From: Clostridia bacterium
GTDB lineage: Bacteria > Bacillota > Clostridia > Christensenellales > Aristaeellaceae
NCBI GenBank assembly: GCA_017464305.1
Contig: JAFUDS010000005.1
Span: 167,383-231,382 of the forward strand
Direction of reading: 5' to 3'
DNA length: 64,000 bases
Shown: positions 9,000 to 17,330 of the stretch, one piece after another
Layout of the letters: each line of letters begins with the position of its first letter
Numbering within the stretch: position 1 is the first letter of the stretch
Translations under genes and position numbers: made by a program
Notes under the pieces: generated by a model
What the model saw: the letters and a program-made list of their open reading frames with translations, nothing else
What the model was told of the DNA's origin: nothing
The model's database searches: none

Positions 9000-9164
9000 A
9001 TGCTTCCTCTCCTGCCCTCCCTCGTTTCCAATCCTTTTGCGGAAAGGGCATGGGTATTATATCCTGTTTTCCGGGGAAAGAAAAGTCAATTTGACTATCT
9101 TTCACCAAATGTTCATCTTTCGCACCCCTTCGGGGGAAGAGGCTTTCGCCAAGGTTTTCTCTCG

Positions 9165-9198
9165 AAAAAACCGGAGAGAAGAACAGGCTTCTCTCCGG
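9165..9198 (-). terminator. Rho-independent terminator after the DtxR-type regulator gene
   Basis: CCGGAGAGAAG (9171-9181) pairs with CTTCTCTCCGG (9188-9198), and on the minus strand the stem is followed by a run of six T (9170-9165). It lies 14 bp beyond the regulator stop codon and before the ftsH promoter region. Confidence 0.88.
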
Positions 9199-9211
9199 CT
9201 CATCCCATCGA

Positions 9212-9574
9212 TCACTTCAGCTTCTTTTCGCAGGCCTTCAGCGCCGCGAAGGTCTCGTCGCTGATGACATGCTCAATGCGGCAGGCATCCTCCGTGGCGT
9301 TCTCCTCGGAAACCCCCAGCTTCTTGAACAGACTGCTCAGCACCTGATGGCGCTCATAGATCTTTTCCGCGATGGCCTGCCCCTTCTCGGTGAAGGCCAG
9401 GTTTCCATCCTCCTCCACGATGATGCAGTCATCCTCCCGCAGCTTGGCCATGCCCCGGCTGACCGAGGGGCGGGAAAGCTCCATCTCCTCCGCCACATCG
9501 ATGGCCCGCACGGTGTGCTTTTTCTTCTTCAGGACCAGAATGGTCTCCAGGTACATCTCGCCGGATTCGCGCAT
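9212..9574 (-). CDS. DtxR/MntR-family metal-dependent transcriptional regulator
   Basis: The 120-residue protein has the winged helix-turn-helix of this family (about 1-60, including VRAIDVAEEMELSRPSVSRGMAKL). The helical metal-binding and dimerisation region follows, with ERHQVLSSLFKKLGVSEENATEDACRIEH. The E-x2-C and H ligands in that last stretch are typical of iron- or manganese-sensing members. It lacks the SH3-like C-terminal domain, as MntR does. Such proteins repress metal uptake genes when the metal is bound. No metal transporter gene is visible nearby. ATG at 9574 has GGAG 10 bp upstream; its own promoter is at 9626-9654. Confidence 0.85.
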   Translation of the reverse strand: MRESGEMYLETILVLKKKKHTVRAIDVAEEMELSRPSVSRGMAKLREDDCIIVEEDGNLAFTEKGQAIAEKIYERHQVLSSLFKKLGVSEENATEDACRIEHVISDETFAALKACEKKLK

Positions 9575-9625
9575 GATGATTCACGCTCCTTCCAGATTTC
9601 GCTCTACTTCTCTCGAGTTGGCGTC

Positions 9626-9654
9626 ATTATACTTTGTTTTTCTCTTTGACGCAA
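9626..9654 (-). promoter_or_regulatory. Promoter of the DtxR-type regulator
   Basis: TTGCGT (9654-9649) and TATAAT (9631-9626) on the minus strand are 17 bp apart, 52 bp upstream of the start codon. Repeat R2 begins directly upstream of the -35 box. Confidence 0.7.
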
Positions 9655-9665
9655 CGTATTTTTTC

Positions 9666-9835
9666 TGTTCAGTCGTGCGAAGGGATGTTTCACTCAGGGG
9701 CCCTTGGAGGACGTCGGTACTTAGCGGGTGGCAAGGGTGCTTGCGCCCGAAGGCAGCCGCTTTGTACCGCTACGTCCGGAACGGAGGCGCGAGCCGTGCC
9801 CCGGAGGGTAACTCCCGCGCGCATACGACTGGACA
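9666..9835. repeat. Element R, copy R2
   Basis: Opposite orientation to R1. The outer arms TGTTCAGTCGT (9666-9676) and ACGACTGGACA (9825-9835) pair along all 11 positions with one G-T wobble, although their sequence differs from the R1 arms. The central stem has GGTAC/GTACC and GGACGT/ACGTCC, where R1 and R5 have GGCAC/GTGCC and AGACGT/ACGTCT. The tip is GGGTGC/GCGCCC. This is the shortest complete copy and has no inserted palindrome. It separates the 3' end of glpK from the regulator promoter. Confidence 0.87.
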
Positions 9836-9843
9836 GCTATCTC

Positions 9844-11334
9844 CTAATGTTCAATCCACCCCATTGCCCGATCTACTGCCTTATGCCATCCCCGCAGGTT
9901 CAGCAGGCGGGTCGCTTCATCCATTCGGGGCGCAAACTCCAAATCCTTCTGCCACAGGCTGGCCAGCTCCTCCGTGCCGCTATACAGCCCGCAGCCCAGC
10001 CCCGCCAGCAGCGCTGCTCCCAGGGCGGTGGTTTCCAGCACCTGTGGCCGGACCACCGGCACGTGGCTGATGTCCGCCTGGAACTGCATCAGGAAGGCAT
10101 TGGCGCTGGCGCCGCCGTCCACCTGCAGTCGCTCCGGCTTCCGACCGGAATCCTTGATCATGGCCTGCATCAGATCCTCGCTCTGGTAGGCAATAGCCTC
10201 CAGCGCCGCCCGCACGATATGGGCCCGGCCCGTGCCCCGGGTCATGCCCACCAGGGTCCCCCGGGAATACATGTCCCACCAGGGAGCCCCCAGCCCCGTC
10301 ATGGCGGGCACCAGATAAACCCCGCCGGTACTCTGGACGCTCTCCGCCAGGCCCTCGCTCTCGGAGGCCCGGGTGATCATCTTCATCTCATCCCGCAGCC
10401 ACTGGATGGTGGCGCCCCCCATAAACACGCTGCCCTCCAGGGCATAGGTGGGCTTGCCGCCGATGCGCCAGGCCATGGTGGTCAAAAGGCCGTTCTGGCT
10501 CTGCACCGGCTGATCCCCGGTGTTCATCAGCATGAAGCATCCCGTGCCATAGGTGTTCTTCACATCCCCCACCTGCCAGCAGGCCTGGCCGAAGAGGCTG
10601 GCGTGCTGATCACCGGCCATGCCGGTGACCGGGATGGGGCGGCCCAAAATCGCCGGATCCAGCGTGCCGATGAACCCGGAAGAATCCACCACCTGGGGCA
10701 GGCAGGCCCGGGGAATCCCCAGCAGCTTCAGCAGCTCCTCGTCCCAGTCCTGGGTTTTCAGGTTAAACAGCATGGTCCGTCCGGCGTTGGTGGCATCCGT
10801 CACATGGGGCCGGCCCGTCAGCAGATTCCAGCACAGAAAGCTGTCCACCGTACCGAAGCAAAGCTCCCCTTTCTCCGCCCGGTCGTGCAGCTGATAATAG
10901 TCCAGCATCCATTTCAGCTTCGTGCCAGAAAAATACGCATCCGGAATCAGGCCCGTTTTTTCCCGAATCATGTCCCCCTGCCCCGCGGCCACCAGATCCT
11001 CCACGATCTGCGCGGTACGCCGGCATTGCCAGACGATGGCGTTGCCCACGCACTTCCCCGTCTGCCGATCCCACAGGAAGGTGGTTTCCCGCTGGTTGGT
11101 AATGCCGATGGCGGCGATGTCTCCCACGTCCACCCCACTGAGATGCACCGCTTCCTTCAGCGCGGTGATCTGGGTGTCCAGGATATCCTCCGGGTCATGC
11201 TCCACCCAGCCGGGGTGGGGGTAGTGCTGCGGAAATTCCACCGCGTGGGAGGCCACGATGACCCCCTCCGCACTGAAGACGATGGCCCGGGAACTGGTGG
11301 TTCCCTGGTCCAGCGCAACCAAATACTTCGCCAT
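9844..11334 (-). CDS. glpK: Glycerol kinase
   Basis: GlpK phosphorylates glycerol to sn-glycerol 3-phosphate with ATP. The 496-residue product opens with MAKYLVALDQGTTSSRAIVF, the FGGY kinase phosphate-1 motif. It also contains the conserved FPQHYPHPGWVEHDPEDI, NQRETTFLWDRQTG, TYGTGCFMLMNTG and TRGTGRAHIVRAALEAIAYQ segments. The ATG at 11334 follows GGAGG; longer in-frame starts run into repeat R3. No glpF or glpD gene is adjacent. The gene is flanked on both sides by R elements (R2 after, R3 before), so its promoter must lie in or beyond R3. Confidence 0.97.
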   Translation of the reverse strand: MAKYLVALDQGTTSSRAIVFSAEGVIVASHAVEFPQHYPHPGWVEHDPEDILDTQITALKEAVHLSGVDVGDIAAIGITNQRETTFLWDRQTGKCVGNAIVWQCRRTAQIVEDLVAAGQGDMIREKTGLIPDAYFSGTKLKWMLDYYQLHDRAEKGELCFGTVDSFLCWNLLTGRPHVTDATNAGRTMLFNLKTQDWDEELLKLLGIPRACLPQVVDSSGFIGTLDPAILGRPIPVTGMAGDQHASLFGQACWQVGDVKNTYGTGCFMLMNTGDQPVQSQNGLLTTMAWRIGGKPTYALEGSVFMGGATIQWLRDEMKMITRASESEGLAESVQSTGGVYLVPAMTGLGAPWWDMYSRGTLVGMTRGTGRAHIVRAALEAIAYQSEDLMQAMIKDSGRKPERLQVDGGASANAFLMQFQADISHVPVVRPQVLETTALGAALLAGLGCGLYSGTEELASLWQKDLEFAPRMDEATRLLNLRGWHKAVDRAMGWIEH

Positions 11335-11370
11335 GTTGTTTCCTCCGATCTGCAAAATAAGCAAACTCCG

Positions 11371-11559
11371 CGTGCGCGCGGGAGTTCCCCTCCGGGGCAC
11401 GCTCTCTTACCGCAACCTCAATGGTCGCGACTCCCCACAGGGGAGCTCGCTTCCTTTCGGTTGACCTCACCTCTGGCGAAATTTCCGCCACTGGCGGTCG
11501 CCAGAGGTTCGCCCGTTCCAGACGTCCAAGGGCCCCTGAGTGAAACATCCCTTCGCACG
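11371..11559. repeat. Element R, copy R3, carrying a nested element S
   Basis: The ends match the other R copies: GCGTGCG pairs with CGCACGC, with the shared CGGGAGTTCCCC and CCCTGAGTGAAACATCCC segments. The central R hairpin is missing: the sequence jumps between the two GACGT motifs that flank it in other copies. In its left arm is an insertion (11407-11512) that aligns, reversed, with element S found at 40332-40541. The copy lies between glpK and the propeller-protein gene. Confidence 0.8.
11407..11512 (-). repeat. Element S, third copy, nested in R3
   Basis: Hairpin A has arms CCTCTGGCGA (11470-11479) and TCGCCAGAGG (11498-11507), with inner CCGCC-ACT-GGCGG. Hairpin B has GCGACTCCCC (11427-11436) with GGGGAG (11440-11445) and the offset CGC after it. 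In the reverse orientation these align with the two hairpins of the tandem S pair at 40332-40541, but with different bases in the outer stems and preserved pairing. Confidence 0.75.
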
Positions 11560-11574
11560 CCTAATCAATTTCCA

Positions 11575-14529
11575 TTACTCAATCCGAATCCCATAAATAT
11601 TATTCTTGTTCTTCTCCGTGGTGCCGATCACCATCATGCTGTCGAACACCGCCGGGCTGGCTTCGATGGTGCCGTCGATCTGCAGGGCGGCCCGCTCCTG
11701 GCCCGTTACGCCGTCCAGCATCAGGATGCTGCCATCCCCAGCGCATTGAATGATGGCTCCGTTGCCTGCTTCGTCATACACCGCCACGGGGGAGGAATAT
11801 CCCCGGCCGCTGAGCCCCCGGGCCCAGACCACTTCGCCGTCCGCCTTGCGCAGGCAGATCAGGGCCGCGGTTTCGCTGCCCAGGCCCAGCTGTTCCTGGC
11901 CCGCGTCGCTCAGGTTGTTCACCGTGTAGTACACATATTCACTCAGGCCGTTCTGCCCCACCACCGGGGAAGCCCGGAATCCGCTAATGGTCTTGTTTTT
12001 CGTATCCTTCTTGACCCCGAAGGCCGCGGTCCACCTCTCCTCCCCCGTCAGGGCGTCGAAGCACTTGATCTCCGCGTCCCCCTTCTTGCGGGTGGCCAGC
12101 TCCGTGGCGGTATAGAGATCCAGGCCATCCTCCCCATGCCAATCCAGGGCCGGGGTAGATTCCACCGTGTCTCCCAGGGAAACCGCCCATACCGGGGTCA
12201 GGCTGTTGGTATCCACGCACCGCAGGAAGCCGCCCACATCCGCGTAGTACACATACCGATCGTACATGGCGATGGAAGCTTCCACCGCCGTGGAGGCTTC
12301 CTTTTCCCCTTTGGCCTTGCTTTTCATGACCACGGTGCTGGGGCTCTGGGTATAGGTGCCCGCGTTGTAGTCGAATTCCGAATTCAGGTTGATCAAATAA
12401 AGCATGCCGTTGGTGCCCGCTGTGATCATGCATCCCGTGGTCCGGTCGATGAGGGCGGAGGTTTCGAAGGAGCCCACCGTGTTGTAGGGCCGGTTGTTCT
12501 TCCCGTCCAGCCCGTCGATGAGGCTCAGCTCCTTCAGCATGTATAGGTTATATTGCCGCAGGCCGATGGTACCCTGCTTGCCCGCCATCTTCCGGGCGAA
12601 CTGGCCCACCGTCATGTAAGGCGCGCCGCCGGGATGCACGCTGGGGCTGGCCTTCATGGGGAAGCCCAGCTTGATGGAATTCCGGGTGGCGGAGCCATCG
12701 GACAGGTCCAGGAAATAGATGCGCCCATCCAGGCCGCCGACGATAACCTCCTTCAAGCCGGATTTCTCCTTCTTGGAGTCGTACATCTCGCTCTGTTCCC
12801 GAACCTCTTTGCTCCATTTCACGATGGCGGGTTGGCCCACCCAGCCGATGCCATAATAGGTCTGGCTGGCGCCCTTGATGCTGCCCGCCTCCGCGGTCCA
12901 AGCCATCTCCAGGCTGTCCATGCCCTTCACCGTGCCCACCGCCGCGTTCTGGCGGAAGGCATCGTTCCGGAAGGTCAGGACGCCGATCTTCTGCTTGGTA
13001 TATTCTCCCAGGGTCGGCATATGGATCTTTTCCTTGTCCGACCGGGCATATTCCACCACCTTCTTGGTGCCGTTATAAACCACCGTGGTGGCGATGAGGG
13101 AGGGATCTGCGTTCTCCCCAGCGCTGGCGGTCAGCAGTCGCCGCTCCAGCGTGGGTTCCTCCGCCGTGGTAGCCGCGGGCTCCGCCGTCGGCAGCGTCTC
13201 CGCGATGGTCGCCGTTTCTTCCTCGGATTGGCTCGCCGCTTCGATCGCTTCTGTCTCTTCCTCTTCGGTCTTGCTTTCTATGTCCTCCCACTGTTCCTGG
13301 GCGGTAAAAGGCGCGGCGTCCTCCTCCGCTGCATCATCTGTCTCTTCCGTGTCCCATGTATCCCCAGGATCATCCGGGTCCAGCGCGCCAATGGCATCCT
13401 CTCCCAGGCCTTCCTTCTCCGCGTCCAGCTCCTCTTCCTCCAGCGGCTCCTCCTCCGGGCTCGGCACGGCCGTCGGCGTCGGCGTAGCGGTGGGAACCGG
13501 CGTCGCCGTGGGCGCTTCCGTCATAAAGGCCACCGGCAGCTCCGTCACCTCCGGCTCCGGCGTCGGCCGCAGGGTCAGGGCAACCTGCACCCGGGCCTCC
13601 GTGTCCATCCATTGATCCTGGGCCAGGGTCTGCAGCCGAACCTCGCCTATATAGGCCTCCTCTGCGTACCAGCTCATGGCCCAGCGGATCTCCTCCTCCG
13701 CCTCCACCACGTTCTCCTCGCAGGGCAGCACATTTCCGTTTTCATCCAGCAGGCGCACATCCGCCACGCCCTTGCCCGTCACCGCCAGGAAATCCACATA
13801 ACCCGGCGCTTCCCGGCCGCTGTTTTCCGCCAAAGAGAGGGATATATTCACCGGCGCGGGGGTCGGCGCCCCGCCCAGCATGCCGATCACATTCTGCCGC
13901 AGGCCGCCAAGGGCGCTATCCTCCGGCATCACCAGCATCGCCACCAGGCAGGCCACGATCACCAGCAGCACCACTACCAGCACCTTGAGCCCCTTATGGC
14001 CGCGGCCTCCGTCCGTCTTTTTCTCCGCGATCACCGGTCGCCCGACGTATCTGCTGTCCTGCCCCCGGGCACTCTCCGCCCCGGGATAGGCCATCCGCTG
14101 ACGGTTCTGGCTTTCCTCCGCCAGCCGGGCCCGGCCATTCTCGCTCATTCGGGCCCGCTGGGTGGCGTCCATGCCCATGCGCCCAGCGGGGTACCCCACC
14201 CGTTCCGTGGGGGCGCTCCCCTGCCGGGGCCGGGCCTCGCCTGTCAGCGCCCGCGCTGGTTGAATCATGGTCCGCCCCATGTCCTCCTGGGCCGCGGCCT
14301 GCCGCTGGCGGTAGCGATTCGCCACCTCTCGGGCGGTTTCGCTGCTGGAGCTCAAGGCCGGCTGCGCCGTGTAATTTGGCGCGGCATGCTCCCCGCTGTC
14401 CTCCGCGTATTTTTCCGCCCGCCTTCTCCGCCGGGGCGCTTCCTCCGTCGCGGCTGTTTCCGCGGGCTGGCTGTTCTTATTCTCTTCCACAGGCGCGCTG
14501 GCCTGCAGCTTTTCTTCTCTTTCGCTCAA
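11575..14529 (-). CDS. Membrane-anchored PQQ-like beta-propeller protein
   Basis: The 984-residue product has a long basic and polar cytoplasmic N-terminus (1-180, with RRRRR at 33-37) and one transmembrane helix (181-201). An external part follows: a small beta domain (about 220-310), a Pro/Thr then Glu/Asp-rich linker (about 320-480), and a C-terminal region with repeated WxxxL/GxxxSSP-type blades (about 545-984). The blade motifs such as GRIYFLDLSDG, YVYYADVGGFLRCVD, GEERWTAAFG and GEVVWARGL are those of PQQ-like propellers, which usually bind protein or wall ligands. No enzyme active site is evident. I prefer the TTG at 14529 (GGAG 8 bp upstream) over the ATG at 14571, whose purine tract abuts the codon. 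A promoter lies at 14589-14617. Function in envelope structure is an inference from topology. Confidence 0.75.
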   Translation of the reverse strand: MSEREEKLQASAPVEENKNSQPAETAATEEAPRRRRRAEKYAEDSGEHAAPNYTAQPALSSSSETAREVANRYRQRQAAAQEDMGRTMIQPARALTGEARPRQGSAPTERVGYPAGRMGMDATQRARMSENGRARLAEESQNRQRMAYPGAESARGQDSRYVGRPVIAEKKTDGGRGHKGLKVLVVVLLVIVACLVAMLVMPEDSALGGLRQNVIGMLGGAPTPAPVNISLSLAENSGREAPGYVDFLAVTGKGVADVRLLDENGNVLPCEENVVEAEEEIRWAMSWYAEEAYIGEVRLQTLAQDQWMDTEARVQVALTLRPTPEPEVTELPVAFMTEAPTATPVPTATPTPTAVPSPEEEPLEEEELDAEKEGLGEDAIGALDPDDPGDTWDTEETDDAAEEDAAPFTAQEQWEDIESKTEEEETEAIEAASQSEEETATIAETLPTAEPAATTAEEPTLERRLLTASAGENADPSLIATTVVYNGTKKVVEYARSDKEKIHMPTLGEYTKQKIGVLTFRNDAFRQNAAVGTVKGMDSLEMAWTAEAGSIKGASQTYYGIGWVGQPAIVKWSKEVREQSEMYDSKKEKSGLKEVIVGGLDGRIYFLDLSDGSATRNSIKLGFPMKASPSVHPGGAPYMTVGQFARKMAGKQGTIGLRQYNLYMLKELSLIDGLDGKNNRPYNTVGSFETSALIDRTTGCMITAGTNGMLYLINLNSEFDYNAGTYTQSPSTVVMKSKAKGEKEASTAVEASIAMYDRYVYYADVGGFLRCVDTNSLTPVWAVSLGDTVESTPALDWHGEDGLDLYTATELATRKKGDAEIKCFDALTGEERWTAAFGVKKDTKNKTISGFRASPVVGQNGLSEYVYYTVNNLSDAGQEQLGLGSETAALICLRKADGEVVWARGLSGRGYSSPVAVYDEAGNGAIIQCAGDGSILMLDGVTGQERAALQIDGTIEASPAVFDSMMVIGTTEKNKNNIYGIRIE

Positions 14530-14588
14530 GGTTCCGTCTCCTTCTATCTTTCCTCTGCTATGCAAAAACATTCCTCTACGCCGATTTT

Positions 14589-14617
14589 ATTATATACCCA
14601 AATCGTCCCCCTCACAA
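14589..14617 (-). promoter_or_regulatory. Promoter of the propeller-protein gene
   Basis: TTGTGA (14617-14612) and TATAAT (14594-14589) on the minus strand are separated by 17 bp and lie 60 bp upstream of the TTG start. Confidence 0.75.
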
Positions 14618-14641
14618 GTCCGTTTCTTTCCCGGCAATCCC

Positions 14642-14670
14642 TTGCTCCCCCGGGAATGGATGGGTATAAT
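14642..14670 (+). promoter_or_regulatory. Promoter of the PflX-like radical SAM gene
   Basis: TTGCTC (14642-14647) and TATAAT (14665-14670) are 17 bp apart, 56 bp before the start codon. It diverges from the propeller-protein promoter, the two being back to back within 80 bp. Confidence 0.65.
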
Positions 14671-14725
14671 ACCTCCATGTCGTTTCGCCGCGCTTCGCTT
14701 TTTCCCAGCGATGGCGGAGCATTAA

Positions 14726-15616
14726 ATGAGAGGAGCCCTGTTCTTGATCTGTACCCTATGTCCCCGGCGCTGCGGGAAGGATCGCAGCCTCCAGCCCGGC
14801 TTTTGCGGCCTGGGGGAGCAAATGCTCATCGCCCGCATCGCGCCCCATCTGTGGGAGGAGCCGCCCATCTCCGGAAAGCGGGGCACCGGCGCCGTGTTCT
14901 TCTCCGGCTGCACCCTCCGCTGCGCCTATTGCCAAAATGGGGATATTTCCCATCGGAACCAAGGCCAACCCTTTACGCCCCGGCAGCTGGCGGACAGCCT
15001 GCAACGCCTGGAGGAGATGGGCATGCAGTCCATCTCCTTCATCACCGCCACCCCCTTCCTGCCCCAGATTTTAGAGGCGCTGGAATGCTATCGCCCCGCC
15101 CTGCCCCTGGTGTGGAACAGCTCTGGATACGAGCGGTTGGAAACCCTGCGGCGCCTGGAGGGCGTCATAGACGTCTATCTCCCGGACCTGAAGCACTATT
15201 CCTCCCGGATGGGCGCCCTCTGCGCCAAGGCTCCAGATTATTTTGATATCGCCTCCGCCGCCCTCCAGGAGATGTGCCGCCAAACAGGAGTACCGATATA
15301 TAACGAGGAGGGGATCATGACCCGGGGCACCTTGATTCGACATCTGATCCTGCCCTCTCTCACCGGGGAAAGCCTGAAGCTGCTCACCTGGGTGAAGGAT
15401 ACCCTGCCTCCGGGCACCCCCGTCAGCCTCATGCGCCAATATATCCCCTACAACGGGGTGTCGATTCCGGGGTTAGATCGCCGGGTGACGGAGAAGGAGT
15501 ACCGCCGGGTGCGGGACCACATGCTGGCCCTGGATCTCCCCGGCTTTCTGCAGGAGCCGGAGGCTGCCGACCCCAATTTCGTCCCCGTCTTTAACCAGCC
15601 AGAGAGTTTTGTATGA
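14726..15616 (+). CDS. Radical SAM protein of the PflX/COG1313 type
   Basis: The 296-residue protein has the radical SAM cluster motif as SGCTLRCAYCQN (CxxxCxxC, about residues 61-68), preceded by an extra N-terminal Cys group (CTLCPRRCGKDR and GFCGLG) that could hold a second iron-sulfur cluster. The layout and the VYLPDLKHYSS, RHLILP and SLMRQYIP segments match proteins annotated as PflX, relatives of pyruvate formate-lyase activase. Their substrate is not established, and no glycyl radical enzyme gene lies nearby. The ATG at 14726 has only a weak upstream purine tract (GGAG within about 10 bp). The gene has its own promoter and a strong bidirectional terminator, so it is monocistronic. Confidence 0.82.
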   Translation: MRGALFLICTLCPRRCGKDRSLQPGFCGLGEQMLIARIAPHLWEEPPISGKRGTGAVFFSGCTLRCAYCQNGDISHRNQGQPFTPRQLADSLQRLEEMGMQSISFITATPFLPQILEALECYRPALPLVWNSSGYERLETLRRLEGVIDVYLPDLKHYSSRMGALCAKAPDYFDIASAALQEMCRQTGVPIYNEEGIMTRGTLIRHLILPSLTGESLKLLTWVKDTLPPGTPVSLMRQYIPYNGVSIPGLDRRVTEKEYRRVRDHMLALDLPGFLQEPEAADPNFVPVFNQPESFV

Positions 15617-15620
15617 AATC

Positions 15621-15658
15621 AAAAAACCCCCAGGAGGTCAGCCGCCTCCTGGGGTTCT
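15621..15658. terminator. Bidirectional rho-independent terminator
   Basis: A perfect 10-bp stem, CCCCAGGAGG (15627-15636) with CCTCCTGGGG (15645-15654), has six A on its left side, giving a T-run for minus-strand transcription, and a T-rich right side. It serves the radical SAM gene on the plus strand and probably the minus-strand E2-like gene that converges on it. Confidence 0.88.
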
Positions 15659-15684
15659 GTGTTTCTTTTACTCGATATTAAATC

Positions 15685-15806
15685 TCCCCCGCGAAGCGGG
15701 GGAATAAGAAGCACTGAACGAAGCTCCCCCGCGGAGCGGGGGAGCGAATAAAATCAATCAACAGAACGACGAAAACGCTTTCCTGCTGATTCGAACAAAT
15801 CAGCCT
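15685..15806. repeat. REP-like composite (two GC-rich palindromes plus an AAATCAGC hairpin)
   Basis: TCCCCCGC-GAA-GCGGGGGA (15685-15703) and GCTCCCCCGCGGAGCGGGGGAGC without the last bases shown (15723-15745) are followed by GCTGATT/AATCAGC at about 15785-15804. The same order of parts occurs twice at 43671-43887. The hairpins lie at the 3' end of the E2-like gene. Confidence 0.7.
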
Positions 15807-16702
15807 TTCTTCAACTTGGGCACGTGGTATTCCACGCCCGGATCATACCGCACTGTCTCCGGCGGCGTTTCCAGCAGCTCCGGATGATTCAGGCAACGCA
15901 CCACGTCCGCGAAGAAAGCCGCGTAATGGGCCCCGGAGGTAATTCGTTCATCCACCGTGACGCCGATGGGCAACCACCGCTTCATCCGGGCCTTGCCCTC
16001 CGCGTCCACCGTGGCCTCCTTCAGCACGCTGCCCATGCCATAGAAGGCGCTGACATTGCCGAAATTATAGATATGATGCCATACATGGTGCAGACCGATG
16101 GAGGCGTTATTGGTAATAAACATACTGCTGTAGAAGGGCAGCTCCTTCAGGAAGGCACCGGGCACCAGCCCATAGCGATCCAGCAGTCGAACCAACCCGA
16201 CGATGACGCTGGCCACGCCAGGCACCGCCAGCACCACCTTTACCAGCTTGTCGATAAACACATCTCCGCCTTCGCCCGTTCCATCACCCCGGTTAGCCTC
16301 GATGGCGGCGATCATCCGGTCCCGCACGTCAAAGAGGGTGTCGGTAGGGTCGAACTCAATCCGCACCACCGATTCCGGGCTGTCGTGGTTCTGGCTGTCC
16401 TTCAGCAGCGTGAAGGACACGGAAAGATTATTTCGCGAAAAGAATTGCTTATTCTTGATGAAGCGATTGATCTCCGGATGCTGGCTCACCCCCCGCACAT
16501 AGGCCGCGATGATGATCTGCATAAAGGTGATCTTCTCCCCCTCCACGCCCTTTTGGGCAATGTAGCGGGAAAGCATTTCATAATCCAGCTTGTGCTCCAG
16601 GAAAACCTGGGCATCGCATCGCATGGGCATCAGATAAGGGGTAATCTGTACCACGCCATCAATGTTCTTTAGTCTCCGTCCATCGGGTCTGCGTCCGAAC
16701 AT
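15800..16702 (-). CDS. 2-oxoacid dehydrogenase E2-like acyltransferase-fold protein, catalytic His replaced
   Basis: The 300-residue protein resembles a free-standing catalytic domain of dihydrolipoyl acyltransferases: an N-terminal FxxxDVT-like block (DAQVFLEHKLDYEML), a central MFITNNASIGLHHVWHH segment and a C-terminal VTVDERITSGAHYAAFFADV. In true E2 enzymes that last stretch reads as DHRxxDG, carrying the catalytic His and Asp. Here they are Glu and Ser, so ordinary acyl transfer is unlikely. There is no lipoyl or E1/E3-binding domain and no dehydrogenase gene nearby. Similar stand-alone proteins occur in Clostridia; I recall them sharing the ER variant but cannot check. ATG at 16702 follows GGAGAAGGA. 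Function unknown. Confidence 0.7.
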   Translation of the reverse strand: MFGRRPDGRRLKNIDGVVQITPYLMPMRCDAQVFLEHKLDYEMLSRYIAQKGVEGEKITFMQIIIAAYVRGVSQHPEINRFIKNKQFFSRNNLSVSFTLLKDSQNHDSPESVVRIEFDPTDTLFDVRDRMIAAIEANRGDGTGEGGDVFIDKLVKVVLAVPGVASVIVGLVRLLDRYGLVPGAFLKELPFYSSMFITNNASIGLHHVWHHIYNFGNVSAFYGMGSVLKEATVDAEGKARMKRWLPIGVTVDERITSGAHYAAFFADVVRCLNHPELLETPPETVRYDPGVEYHVPKLKKG

Positions 16703-16781
16703 GGTTCTTCCTTCTCCTTACTTTTCGGGGAATACCGCTCGATTCAAATCAGCTCTTCCCGAAGGGATGCATAGGGGCGAA

Positions 16782-17267
16782 TTAAAACAGCTCCGTCGCC
16801 TTTTCCAGAGCTTCCTGCTGGGCAGCCAGCAGCTGCTCAAACTGCTGCCGATAGCTGGCGGCGGTGGCCTTCAGCTCGCTGATCTGCCGAGTCAGGGCGT
16901 CCCGCTCCTCGCTCAGGCCGTCCAGCCGCTCGGTAGCCTCCGCTTCCGCCTTGGCCCGAATGGCCTCCGCGTCCTCCTTGGCCTTGCGGATGGTTTCATC
17001 CTTCACCTGCTGGGCCGTGGTCAGAATCTCCCGGAACTGGTTGGTGATTTCCTCGCTGGGCACTGCGGCAGCATTCTCCTCCGCAGCCACCGGCACCACA
17101 GGATGAACCGCCGTGGTCTTCTGGCGCAGGTCCTTAATCTCCGCCTCCATCCGCTCCATCTCATCGCAGATGTCGTCCAGGAACTCATCCACTTCCTTGG
17201 GGTTGTATCCCTTGTTTACGTGGGAAAACTCCTTGGTGCTGATCAGATCTACTGTGACTCTTTCCAT
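16782..17267 (-). CDS. divIVA: DivIVA-family cell division/polarity protein
   Basis: The 161-residue protein starts with the DivIVA membrane-binding region (VTVDLISTKEF, then GYNPKEVDEFLDDI). A long coiled coil follows (about 75-155), rich in Ala, Glu, Lys and Arg with heptad spacing. DivIVA proteins sense negatively curved membrane at poles and septa and recruit division or wall-synthesis factors. The ATG at 17267 has AAAGGAG 10 bp upstream; a TTG at 17288 lacks spacing. sepF lies 63 bp upstream on the same strand and the HlyD-like gene beyond, an arrangement seen in the clostridial division cluster. Confidence 0.88.
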   Translation of the reverse strand: MERVTVDLISTKEFSHVNKGYNPKEVDEFLDDICDEMERMEAEIKDLRQKTTAVHPVVPVAAEENAAAVPSEEITNQFREILTTAQQVKDETIRKAKEDAEAIRAKAEAEATERLDGLSEERDALTRQISELKATAASYRQQFEQLLAAQQEALEKATELF

Positions 17268-17330
17268 TTTACTGTTGCTCCTTTCCAATTTTCGATTTCT
17301 TCAATGCCCTTTTCGGGCCAGCTTCCTTGC

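Noticed and set aside
7161-9347. 728-codon plus-strand frame opposite ftsH
   Set aside because: ftsH on the other strand is certain, and the frame continues through the regulator terminator and the ftsH promoter region.
9634-12546. 970-codon plus-strand frame across glpK and the propeller-protein gene
   Set aside because: It is antisense to glpK, whose motifs are clear, and runs through repeats R2 and R3. The translation is His/Gly/Gln-rich with no recognisable domain, as expected of a shadow frame in GC-rich DNA.
12553-15246. 897-codon plus-strand frame opposite the propeller-protein gene
   Set aside because: Arg/His/Leu-rich shadow of the minus-strand gene. It also runs into the radical SAM gene in another frame.
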